Of a stretch of 64,000 bases of DNA, positions 16,565-23,946 are shown in pieces. Under the pieces are notes generated by a model. That model had not been told where the DNA came from. It searched no databases and saw nothing but the letters and a program-made list of their open reading frames with translations. Every line of letters begins with the position of its first letter. Positions within the stretch are counted from its first letter, which is position 1. The DNA comes from Bradyrhizobium cajani (GTDB taxonomy: Bacteria > Pseudomonadota > Alphaproteobacteria > Rhizobiales > Xanthobacteraceae): NCBI RefSeq assembly GCF_009759665.1, contig NZ_WQNE01000013.1:1-64000 (forward strand), written 5' to 3'. Both the position numbers and the translations under genes were made by a program.

Positions 16565-17428
16565 ATGGAGCATCTGACGATCGCGGCCAATGGCGCCAAT
16601 TTCCACCTGGTCCGCACCGGGCGGGGCAAACCGCTGCTTTTGCTGCATGGTTGGCCGGAATTCTGGCTGACCTGGGAGCCGGTGATGGCGCGGCTTTCGG
16701 ACCGTTTCACGCTGATCGCGCCCGACCTGCGGGGGTTCGGCGACAGCGACAAGCCGGACGGGCCCTATGGGCCGGATGGCCACGCGGCGGACATGCTGGC
16801 GCTGATGGACGGGCTCGGCATCGAGCGATTCGCCGTGGTCGGCCATGACGTCGGCGGTGCCGTCATGCAGCCGCTGGCCCGAACGGCGCCCGAGCGGGTG
16901 GCAGGGCTGTTCTTCTTCGACTTCGTCTATCCTGGCATCGGGCCGCGCATGGCGGCACCCGACCGGCTCAACCACATCTGGTACCAGTCCTTCCACCAGA
17001 TGGAGATGGCCGAGCGGCTCGTCGGCGCGAGCCGCGAGACCTGCCTACTCTATATCAGCCACTTCCTGACGGGCTGGGCGCACCGGAAAAATGCCTTCGA
17101 CGACGTCCTCGACGACTTCGCCGACAATTACTTCAAGAAGGGCAATCTCGCCGGCGGCTTTGCGCATTATCGCGCCTCGCACGCCGGGCGTATCGCGATG
17201 ATGAAGGGGGAAGCCGTGCGGCTGCCGCCGATCAATGTGCCGACCTGCGTGCGCTGGGCCGAGCACGATCCGCTGTTTCCCTATGCCTGGACCGACCGGC
17301 TGGCGGAGACCTTCGGTGATGTCGATGTTGCGATGTTCCCTGGCGTCGGACACTTCCCGCATCGGGAAGATCCGGATCGCGCGGCCGCGGAGATCGCGGC
17401 ATTCCTTCAGCGCATCGGCTGGGGCTGA
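16565..17428 (+). CDS. Alpha/beta hydrolase, epoxide hydrolase-like
   Basis: A 287-residue alpha/beta-hydrolase. The oxyanion motif HGWP is at 28-31, the nucleophile elbow GHDVGG gives Asp95, and His263 is in GVGHFPHREDP. Asp235 (EHDPLFP) could be the third triad member. An aspartate nucleophile with HGxP points to an epoxide hydrolase or haloacid/haloalkane dehalogenase rather than an esterase. No signal peptide is present. A GGAGG site precedes the ATG. It lies between the tRNA and the convergent ROK gene, with no operon partner. Confidence 0.8.
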   Translation: MEHLTIAANGANFHLVRTGRGKPLLLLHGWPEFWLTWEPVMARLSDRFTLIAPDLRGFGDSDKPDGPYGPDGHAADMLALMDGLGIERFAVVGHDVGGAVMQPLARTAPERVAGLFFFDFVYPGIGPRMAAPDRLNHIWYQSFHQMEMAERLVGASRETCLLYISHFLTGWAHRKNAFDDVLDDFADNYFKKGNLAGGFAHYRASHAGRIAMMKGEAVRLPPINVPTCVRWAEHDPLFPYAWTDRLAETFGDVDVAMFPGVGHFPHREDPDRAAAEIAAFLQRIGWG

Positions 17429-17610
17429 ATCTCGGAGCCCAACGGAGGGGTGGGACCGCCAGACGCGGTAAACACTGGCGGTCCCGTTGCCGCTCATTGA
17501 AATACTGGCCAGGAAGGGCGGCTTCGCCGGCCGAGTGAAGCGACGATTCGACCGTAGCTTGCAGCCGCCATCGCGCAACGCAAAGCGTCCCTTAACCTAA
17601 CCAGTCAAGG

Positions 17611-18741
17611 TTACTCCTTGTCGTTCTTGGTCTTTTTCTTCCCGTTCTCCGTAGAGTCACGGTCTTTTTCGTTGCCGCCGTTCTTGCGGCGGTTGGTGAA
17701 GCGCGCATTGCCGAGCCCAGTGCCGATGGTGAGCACGCCCCAGCGCGCAACGTCCTGCATGAACGGCACTTCCGACAGCCCCTGCACCACGCCGTCATTG
17801 TGCATCAGGATCGCGGTGTCGTGCTCGCCGATCTCGGGAATGCCCTCGATCAGGCTCGCCGGCAGGTTGAACTTGCTGCTCTCCCAATTGCCCGGCAGGT
17901 TCTGCGCGCCCTTCTCGATGGAGCCGTCCGCGTTGATCACGCCGGGGCAGGCGATGCCGATGAACGGCGCGAGCTTAAAGCCTTCGGTTTCGGCCTCGGT
18001 GACCAGCCCCTTCAGCATCTTGGTGAGCCGTTTCACCGCGCCTTCACGCGTCGGCTCGTCGTCGACATGACGCCACAGCTCGGATTTCACCACCTTGGCC
18101 TTCGACAGGTCTTTTGCCTTTTTCCAGCTGGTTTCAACCAGGCCACAGCGGATGTTGGTGCCGCCGATGTCGACGGCGAGGATGCTGTCATGGGCCTCGA
18201 AGATCCAGGACGGCGCCAGATGCAGCGCGCCGATCAGGCCGGCTTCATCGGGGTGATGGCGGATCGGCATCATGTCGATCTTGGAGTCCTCGGCTTTCAG
18301 GATGATCTCGGCCCGCGCGATCGCGAGCTCGCCGAGCCGGGAATCGCGGAATCCTCCGCCGACGACGATGCGCTCGGTCTTGGCCCAGGCCTTGGTCTTG
18401 AGGAAACGGCGGGTGACGTAAGCGAGCTCCTGGGCGAAATCCTCGATCGCGCTGTGCACCACCGCGGAGGCTTCGGTGTCGTCGCCGACCAGTATGGCGT
18501 CCAGCGTCTTCTTGCTGATCTCGTCCGAAGGCTCCTTGCCGAACGGGTCCTCGCCGGTCTTGCGCAGCGGCTTGCGCCAGCGATCGAGGATATCGCGGAA
18601 CGCGCCCTTGCTGGCGCGATCGCCGAGGAAGCCGTCCTCGTCCTTGATCTCGATGTTGAAGCTGTCGACGTCCACCGACGGCAGCCGCTCCGCGCCGTGA
18701 TGGGCGATGCCTGTCGTCTTGACCAGTTCTTCGGTTGCCAT
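17611..18741 (-). CDS. ROK-family protein with circularly permuted domain order
   Basis: A 376-residue protein. ROK kinases and repressors normally read, in order, DxGGT, PG, ND, GTGxG, a GH/zinc region, GGG and a terminal AGLxGA. Here the order is swapped: residues 38-48 (GFLGDRASKGA) resemble the GCLExYAS region, GGG is at 128-130 and AGLIGALHLA at 167-176. Then come DIGGTN at 191-196, PG at 266-267, the catalytic-type ND at 315-316 and GTGLG at 340-344, after which the protein ends in a charged tail. All core motifs are kept, but the zinc cysteines are missing. This fits a circular permutation of the sugar-kinase fold; kinase activity on a glucose-like sugar is plausible but unproven. The ATG at 18741 gives a natural start. 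Confidence 0.8.
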   Translation of the reverse strand: MATEELVKTTGIAHHGAERLPSVDVDSFNIEIKDEDGFLGDRASKGAFRDILDRWRKPLRKTGEDPFGKEPSDEISKKTLDAILVGDDTEASAVVHSAIEDFAQELAYVTRRFLKTKAWAKTERIVVGGGFRDSRLGELAIARAEIILKAEDSKIDMMPIRHHPDEAGLIGALHLAPSWIFEAHDSILAVDIGGTNIRCGLVETSWKKAKDLSKAKVVKSELWRHVDDEPTREGAVKRLTKMLKGLVTEAETEGFKLAPFIGIACPGVINADGSIEKGAQNLPGNWESSKFNLPASLIEGIPEIGEHDTAILMHNDGVVQGLSEVPFMQDVARWGVLTIGTGLGNARFTNRRKNGGNEKDRDSTENGKKKTKNDKE

Positions 18742-18876
18742 GGAAGCCCTTGCCCGCCTGCAAATTCGAGGGACAACGGCGCGGGAACCCGTTGGTTGCA
18801 AGCAGCCTGCAGATTTGGCCGGAGGCCCTTTCGGCCGCCAAATCCTTCAAATCCGGGCCTTTTCCGGCGGTTTTCC

Positions 18877-18904
18877 TTGACTCTGGGCGGATCGCGGCTA
18901 TAAG
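18877..18904 (+). promoter_or_regulatory. Sigma-70-type promoter for rplU-rpmA
   Basis: TTGACT (18877) and TATAAG (18899) are separated by 16 bases, a near-consensus housekeeping promoter about 165 bases upstream of rplU. The whole gap between the ROK gene and rplU (18742-19068) otherwise holds no gene. Confidence 0.65.
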
Positions 18905-18914
18905 ACCCACAGCC

Positions 18915-18946
18915 GGCGCGGGGCGTTTCTCGCGCCGCTTGTTTTT
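18915..18946 (+). promoter_or_regulatory. Hairpin in the rplU leader, possible attenuator
   Basis: Just after the putative transcription start, GGCGCG (18915) pairs with CGCGCC (18931), followed by GCTTG and a run of T. This terminator-like structure in a long (about 155-base) leader of a ribosomal protein operon could allow control by the product, as known for other ribosomal leaders. Confidence 0.35.
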
Positions 18947-19068
18947 GCATGGGTTTTCAAAGGGATAACTCCCGCCCACGCAAAGCTCGCATAAACCCGT
19001 AGCGACTGACAAAAAGCCGGCCCGGACATCTGTCGCGAGGCCGGGATTGAACACGAAGGAAAAAAACG

Positions 19069-19455
19069 ATGTTCGCAGTCATCAAAACCGGCGGCAAGCA
19101 ATACCGCGTCGTGCCGGATGATGTTCTCGAAGTAGGCAAGATCGCCGGCGAAGTCGGCACGATCGTGCAGTTGAATGAAGTTCTGGTGGTCGGCGGCGAC
19201 ACGCCGGTCCTGGGCGTCCCGACGGTCGCGGGTGCGTCCGTTGCGGTCGAGGTGCTCGACCACAAGCGCGGGCCGAAGGTCATCGCGTTCAAGAAGCGCC
19301 GCCGCAAGAACTCGCGCCGCAAGCGCGGCTATCGCGACGAGATCACGGTTCTGCGCGTCACCGAGATCCTGACGGACGGCGCCAAGCCCACCAAGGGCCC
19401 GCGTCCGAAGAAGGAGAAGGTGGCCAAGGAGCCCGCAAAGGAAGCCGCCGAATAA
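19069..19455 (+). CDS. rplU: 50S ribosomal protein L21
   Basis: A 128-residue L21 beginning MFAVIKTGGKQYRV, with the family motif KRRRKNSRRKRGYRDEIT near residues 75-92 (the rRNA-binding basic loop). It has a lysine/glutamate-rich C-terminal extension (KKEKVAKEPAKEAAE) beyond the usual 103 residues, common in alphaproteobacteria. The RBS is GAAGGA. It is followed by rpmA after a 102-base spacer, the standard gene order, with obgE 2.8 kb further on. Confidence 0.98.
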   Translation: MFAVIKTGGKQYRVVPDDVLEVGKIAGEVGTIVQLNEVLVVGGDTPVLGVPTVAGASVAVEVLDHKRGPKVIAFKKRRRKNSRRKRGYRDEITVLRVTEILTDGAKPTKGPRPKKEKVAKEPAKEAAE

Positions 19456-19557
19456 ATAGATTTGATCACGCCAATTCACGAATTGATGCGTGAGAAATCG
19501 TGAAATGATTCCGTCAAGGAATTGATCTAGAAATACGCAGGATTTCGGAGACGAGCC

Positions 19558-19827
19558 ATGGCTCACAAAAAAGCAGGCGGTTCATCGCGTAACGGACGCG
19601 ATTCAAAGGGCAAGCGCCTCGGTATCAAGGCGTTCGGCGGGGAGATCGTCACTCCCGGCAACATCATCGCGCGTCAACGCGGCACCACCTGGCACCCCGG
19701 CCTTAATGTCGGCATGGGCACGGACCACACTTTGTTCGCCAAGGTCGAAGGTCGTGTTGCGTTCCAGGCCAAAGCCAACGGCCGCACCTTCGTATCGGTG
19801 CTCCCGATCGCAGAGGCGGCTGAATAG
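19558..19827 (+). CDS. rpmA: 50S ribosomal protein L27
   Basis: An 89-residue L27. It starts MAHKKAGGSSRNGRDSKGKR, the conserved N-terminal arm that reaches the peptidyl-transferase centre, and no N-terminal cleavage extension is present. GNIIARQRGTTWHPG is the family core. It is co-directional with rplU and ended by the terminator at 19904. Confidence 0.98.
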   Translation: MAHKKAGGSSRNGRDSKGKRLGIKAFGGEIVTPGNIIARQRGTTWHPGLNVGMGTDHTLFAKVEGRVAFQAKANGRTFVSVLPIAEAAE

Positions 19828-19903
19828 ACGGTGGATCAGATTGGAGTCCGCCGGGTCCTGACCAAACCGGCGGAGTCCTAGAGATCAAAAGATCGAAGGC
19901 TCC

Positions 19904-19933
19904 AGGGGAGGCGGGAAACCGGCCTCCCCTTTT
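19904..19933 (+). terminator. Rho-independent terminator of rplU-rpmA
   Basis: GGGGAGGC pairs with GCCTCCCC around a short loop and is followed by TTTT. A second, weaker inverted repeat (CCGCCGG and CCGGCGG) lies just upstream at about 19845-19878. Confidence 0.8.
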
Positions 19934-19973
19934 CGTTGCTCACTTTGACTTAGTGACTTTCACGGAGCCGGAC

Positions 19974-20567
19974 ATGTTGCAGGATTTCTCGAGCGTGACC
20001 TTGCGGGAGGCGAGACCGAGCGTCGTCGCCACCGAGCGGCTGACCTTGCGGCGGCCGACACTCGCCGACGTCAGGACCATCGCCCGCCTCGCCAACGACC
20101 GCCGTGTCGCGGAAAACACCCGCCGCCTCCCGCATCCCTATTCGCAAGAGGATGCCGTCGAATTCGTCCGTGCCACCGCCGAGCTCGGCAGCGAGACCGT
20201 GTTCCTGATCGAGCACGACAGCGGGCCGATCGGCATGGTCGGCATCGACTGCTCGACACCCGACAATGCCGAGCTCGGCTACTGGCTCGGCGTCGAGCAT
20301 TGGGGCCAGGGCTTTGCCACCGAGGCCGCGCGCGGCGCCATCGACTTCTTCTTCGAGGAGTTCGAGGACGATCATCTCTATGCCGGCGCGCGCGTCACCA
20401 ATCCATCGTCGCGCAAAGTGCTGGAGAAGTGCGGCTTCCAGTGGAACGGCGTCCAGCTGCACCGCTTCCTGGCGCTGGGCTCCTCCACGCCGGTCGACTG
20501 CTTCCGCCTCTCCCGCGGCGTGTGGTCGTCGCTGAAGAGCTGGAGCAGTGCGCGAAGGATGAGGTAG
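19974..20567 (+). CDS. GNAT-family N-acetyltransferase (RimJ/RimL type)
   Basis: A 197-residue acetyltransferase. TERLTLRRPTLADV is the usual strand-1/helix-1 start of RimJ/RimL-type GNATs. GYWLGVEHWGQGFATEA covers the acetyl-CoA-binding motif (Q-x-x-G-x-A type), and NPSSRKVLEKCGF is the conserved late motif. The substrate could be a protein N-terminus or a small amine. The ATG at 19974 has GGAG upstream; a GTG at 19953 is an alternative. Placement after rpmA and before obgE is commonly seen in this order of bacteria. Confidence 0.85.
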   Translation: MLQDFSSVTLREARPSVVATERLTLRRPTLADVRTIARLANDRRVAENTRRLPHPYSQEDAVEFVRATAELGSETVFLIEHDSGPIGMVGIDCSTPDNAELGYWLGVEHWGQGFATEAARGAIDFFFEEFEDDHLYAGARVTNPSSRKVLEKCGFQWNGVQLHRFLALGSSTPVDCFRLSRGVWSSLKSWSSARRMR

Positions 20568-20593
20568 GCGGAAGCGCGGCTACATGCGCAACT

Positions 20594-20735
20594 GTCGTCC
20601 CCGCGAAGGCGGGGACCCATAACCACAGGGAAGAGTGTGGGGCAAAGCTCCCACTCCGAGTCATCGCAAAACTGCTCCCTGTGGGTATGGGTCCCGGATC
20701 GGCGCTCCGCTTCGCTGCGCTTGTCCGGGACGACG
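20594..20735. repeat. Long palindromic intergenic repeat
   Basis: A 142-base element with outer arms GTCGTCCCCGCG...GGGGAC and GTCCGGGACGAC, and inner arms CATAACCACAGGGA and CTCCCTGTGGGTATG. Related copies are at 22421-22552 and 23721-23848. It folds as a long hairpin and is not gene-coding. Confidence 0.75.
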
Positions 20736-20756
20736 ATTGAGTTTTTGACGACGCCC

Positions 20757-21671
20757 TCACGCCGGCGGATTCACTTCCCCACTCGGCCGTCCCAGATCAC
20801 GCTCGCGCAGGTAAATGTAGAACCCGGCGCCGATGATGATGGCGGCGCCGACGATGGTGGCGACTTCCGGCACGTCGCCGAACACGACGAAGCCGAAGAT
20901 CACGGCCCAGACGATCATCGAATATTGGTAGGGCACCACCACGCTCGCCGGCGCGAGCTTGAGCGAGCGATTGACGCAGAACAGCGCCGTCACCGAGACG
21001 CAGCCCGCCAGTGCGAAGATCACGAGGCTGCCGGGTGTCGGCGGCACCCAGTGGAATGCCGAAAGCACGGCACCCAGCGAGAACGTGCCGACGAACTGCG
21101 AGGACGCCATCACGATGTCGGGCGTCTTGCGCAGGCTGCGCGTGATCAGCATCAACGTCGCAAACGACAGGCTGCCGCCGAGCGCGATCAGCGCCGGCAG
21201 GCTGACGGTCTGCGCGGAGGGGCGCAGCGCGATCAGCACGCCGCAGAAGCCGATCAGGATCGCGGTCCAGCGTCGCCAGCCGACCTTCTCCCTTAGGAAG
21301 ATCGCCGACATCGCGGTGACGAAGATGGGGCCGGCAAGATAATAGGTGATGACGTCGGCGAGCGGCAGGTAGACGGTGGCGAGGAAGAAGGCCGCCACTT
21401 CCAGCGTCGACAGCACGACGCGAAACAGCTGCAGACCCGGCCGCTCCAGATGCAGGAACTGGTGACGCTGCTTCCAGACCAGCGGCGACAGCAAGAGCAG
21501 CGCCGCGCAGGCACGCAGGAACAAGAGCTGTCCCACCGAATAGGTCCCGACCAGGAATTTGCCCATGGCATCGCCGAACGAGAACATGAAGATCGACAGC
21601 ACCATCAGCGCGATGCCGGCCAGCCGCGCCGAGCGGTCGTCATAGGCGGAGAGATTCTTGAAGAAGGGCAT
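20757..21671 (-). CDS. DMT-family (EamA-type) transporter
   Basis: About 304 residues with ten hydrophobic segments in two five-helix halves, as in EamA transporters. Examples are GIALMVLSIFMFSFGDAMGK and LFLRACAALLLLSPLVW. The late segment IVGAAIIIGAGFYIYLRER is typical of the S-adenosylmethionine/amino-acid exporter branch, but the substrate cannot be told. The ATG at 21671 is two codons inside an in-frame GTG. It is the second intact DMT gene in the window, and not closely similar to the one at 7911. Confidence 0.85.
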   Translation of the reverse strand: MPFFKNLSAYDDRSARLAGIALMVLSIFMFSFGDAMGKFLVGTYSVGQLLFLRACAALLLLSPLVWKQRHQFLHLERPGLQLFRVVLSTLEVAAFFLATVYLPLADVITYYLAGPIFVTAMSAIFLREKVGWRRWTAILIGFCGVLIALRPSAQTVSLPALIALGGSLSFATLMLITRSLRKTPDIVMASSQFVGTFSLGAVLSAFHWVPPTPGSLVIFALAGCVSVTALFCVNRSLKLAPASVVVPYQYSMIVWAVIFGFVVFGDVPEVATIVGAAIIIGAGFYIYLRERDLGRPSGEVNPPA

Positions 21672-21694
21672 TGCCACGGGTGTTCGTTCGGGGG

Positions 21695-21785
21695 CTCGTC
21701 ATTGCGAGGAGCTCTTGCGACGAAGCAATCCAGACTGTTTTCACGGAAGCAGTCTGGATTGCTTCGCTTCGCTCGCAATGACGAG
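21695..21785. repeat. Palindromic repeat (CTCGTCATTGCGAG type)
   Basis: A 91-base inverted repeat: CTCGTCATTGCGAG at one end, CTCGCAATGACGAG at the other, with AAGCAATCCAGACTG and CAGTCTGGATTGCTT as inner arms. This is a well-known dispersed element type in bradyrhizobia. It lies directly upstream of the DMT gene's start. Confidence 0.75.
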
Positions 21786-21939
21786 CGGAGGGAGCGTCGA
21801 AAACCGGCGAGTAGACTCGCTTGCGGTCGTTTTAATGACGCAGGCGCTCGGGACAAGCCCGCTTCCGCCGAATTGAGCGGATTGTCGCACTCTTCGCATC
21901 GCGGTAGCGATAGGCGCCTCCCGAACCAAAGAGCATGAT

Positions 21940-22419
21940 ATGACCGACTTCGATCCCTCCCAGCATCGCATGATCCCCACGCAACGCTGGTTTGAGGATT
22001 TCGTCCTCGGCGAACGCTTCGTGCTGCCAAGCCGCACCCAGACCTCGGCCGTGTTCGCGGCGTTCCAGACCGCGAGCGGTGACACCCATCCGGTGCACTA
22101 TGACGTGGAATATTGCCGCAGTCGCGGCATGTCGCATCTGCTCGCCCACGGCTTCCAGACCCTGATCCACACCGCGCCGGGCGCCGGCCTGTTTCCGTTC
22201 ATGGTCGAGGAATCGCTGGTCGGCTTCCTCGAGCAATCGAGCCGGTTCCTCAAGCCCGTATTCGCCGACGACACCATCTATCCGGCACTCGAGGTTACCG
22301 AGCTCGTGCCGGGCCGCACGACTGGTGTCGTGACACTCGGGAGCACCGTGTTCAACCAGCGCAAGGAGCTGGTGCTGGAGGGGACACAGAAATTCCTGAT
22401 CCGGAAGCGGCCCCTCTAA
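21940..22419 (+). CDS. MaoC-family dehydratase / hot-dog fold protein
   Basis: A 159-residue single hot-dog domain. The motif ASGDTHPVHYDVEYC carries the Asp and His of the (R)-specific enoyl-CoA hydratase site (D-x4-H type). Possible roles are hydration of enoyl-CoA or related thioester chemistry. It is short, as for stand-alone MaoC proteins, and no partner fatty-acid gene is adjacent. The ATG at 21940 has only weak ribosome-binding sequence. Confidence 0.8.
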   Translation: MTDFDPSQHRMIPTQRWFEDFVLGERFVLPSRTQTSAVFAAFQTASGDTHPVHYDVEYCRSRGMSHLLAHGFQTLIHTAPGAGLFPFMVEESLVGFLEQSSRFLKPVFADDTIYPALEVTELVPGRTTGVVTLGSTVFNQRKELVLEGTQKFLIRKRPL

Positions 22420-22420
22420 C

Positions 22421-22552
22421 GTCATCCCCGCGAACGCGGGGATCCATAACCACAAGCGCGCGTCGTTTGACGAGATGGCCATGACCAATCTTCGCAAAAT
22501 TCCTCCCTGTGGTTATAGGTCCCGGATCTGCGCTTCGCTTGTCCGGGACGAC
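22421..22552. repeat. Long palindromic intergenic repeat
   Basis: Begins GTCATCCCCGCGAACGCGGGG and ends GTCCGGGACGAC, with CATAACCACAAG and CCTGTGGTTATAGG as inner arms. It belongs to the same family as 20594-20735 and 23721-23848 and starts two bases after the MaoC stop codon. Confidence 0.75.
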
Positions 22553-22665
22553 GGGTGGGAGCCGCCGGCCGGCGGGTTAAGCACAGGCCGAAATTCGCGG
22601 AATTTCCGCCGATTCACGGATAAGTTCGGGTTGCCGCGCGGGATCGGCTGGCCTACCTATGGCCC

Positions 22666-23706
22666 ATGAAATTCCTCGACGAAGCAAAGGTCTATATCCG
22701 CTCCGGTGACGGCGGGAACGGCTGCGTGGCGTTCCGCCGCGAGAAGTTCATCGAATTCGGCGGTCCCTCCGGCGGCAATGGCGGCCGCGGCGGCAATGTG
22801 ATCATCGAGGTCGCCGACGGCCTCAACACGCTGATCGACTACCGCTACCAGCAGCATTTCAAGGCCCAGAAGGGCGAGAACGGCATGGGCTCGGACCGCC
22901 ATGGTGCCAATGGCAAGAACATCGTGCTGAAGGTGCCAGTCGGCACGCAGATATTCGACGAGGACCGCGAGACGCTGATCCACGACTTCACCAAGGTCGG
23001 CGAAAAATTCGTGCTGGCCGAGGGCGGCAATGGCGGCTTCGGCAATGCGCATTTCAAGTCCTCGACCAACCGCGCGCCGCGCAACGCCAATCCCGGCCAG
23101 CCGGGCGAAGAGCGCTGGATCTGGCTGCGGCTGAAGCTGATCGCCGATGCCGGCCTCGTCGGCATGCCCAATGCCGGCAAGTCGACCTTCCTCTCCAAGG
23201 TCAGCGCGGCGCGGCCGAAGATCGCGGACTATCCCTTCACCACACTGCATCCGCAGCTTGGTGTCGTGAACGCGGACGGCCGTGAATTCGTGCTGGCGGA
23301 CATCCCTGGTCTCATCGAGGGCGCGCATGAAGGCACCGGCCTCGGCGACCGCTTCCTCGGCCATGTCGAGCGCTGCCGCGTGCTGCTGCATCTCATCGAC
23401 GCAACCTGCGAGCATGCCGGCAAGACCTACAAGACGGTGCGCAAGGAGCTCGACGCCTATGGCGGCCAGCTCACCGACAAGATCGAGATCGTCGCGCTGA
23501 ACAAGATCGACGCGGTCGAGCCGGACGAATTGAAGAAGCAGAAGGACCGTTTGAAGCGCGCCGCCAAGAAGACGCCGCTGCTGCTCTCCGGCGTGACCGG
23601 CCAGGGCGTCAAGGAAGCGCTGCGCGCGCTTGCGGACGTGATCGGCGAGAGCCCGGTCTCCGCCAAGGCGAAGAGCGCCGCTGAAGCGGAGCCGTGGTCG
23701 GCCTGA
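22666..23706 (+). CDS. obgE: GTPase Obg (CgtA)
   Basis: A 346-residue GTPase that acts in 50S ribosome assembly and stress signalling. The glycine-rich Obg fold spans residues 1-157 (GDGGNGCVAFRREKFIEFGG, GNGGRGGNV). The G domain follows with G1 GMPNAGKST (about 166-174), G3 DIPG and G4 NKID. The C-terminal tail is short and ends AEAEPWSA. It lies in the rplU-rpmA-GNAT-obgE-proB order usual in bacteria, though separated here by two accessory genes and repeats. Confidence 0.98.
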   Translation: MKFLDEAKVYIRSGDGGNGCVAFRREKFIEFGGPSGGNGGRGGNVIIEVADGLNTLIDYRYQQHFKAQKGENGMGSDRHGANGKNIVLKVPVGTQIFDEDRETLIHDFTKVGEKFVLAEGGNGGFGNAHFKSSTNRAPRNANPGQPGEERWIWLRLKLIADAGLVGMPNAGKSTFLSKVSAARPKIADYPFTTLHPQLGVVNADGREFVLADIPGLIEGAHEGTGLGDRFLGHVERCRVLLHLIDATCEHAGKTYKTVRKELDAYGGQLTDKIEIVALNKIDAVEPDELKKQKDRLKRAAKKTPLLLSGVTGQGVKEALRALADVIGESPVSAKAKSAAEAEPWSA

Positions 23707-23720
23707 ACTCTCTCCACACC

Positions 23721-23848
23721 GTCGTCCCCGCGAACACGGGGATCCATACCGCGTGATCTATCGGTTACGGCCGGTTGCAATACCGAACGACGAATCTTCG
23801 CCAAACTCCTCCCTGGGGTTATGGGTCCCTGCTTTCGCAGGGACGACA
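23721..23848. repeat. Long palindromic intergenic repeat, shortened version
   Basis: Starts GTCGTCCCCGCGAACACGGGG and ends CTTTCGCAGGGACGAC, with CTCCCTGGGGTTATGGG inside. It is related to 20594-20735 and 22421-22552, but its right arm differs, so it looks like a recombined or decayed copy. Confidence 0.65.
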
Positions 23849-23946
23849 GCGGAGTGTGCGGGCGAGGGCATGCGCATCACTGGCAGGTTGCCTTCGTCAG
23901 CGCGATAGCGCAGCATCGAACAATCAAGAAAATGCAGGGATGACGC

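Noticed and set aside
20594..23848. Repeats mistaken for a CRISPR array
   Set aside because: Copies are long, individually palindromic and separated by genes, not regularly spaced short repeats with spacers; no cas genes are present.
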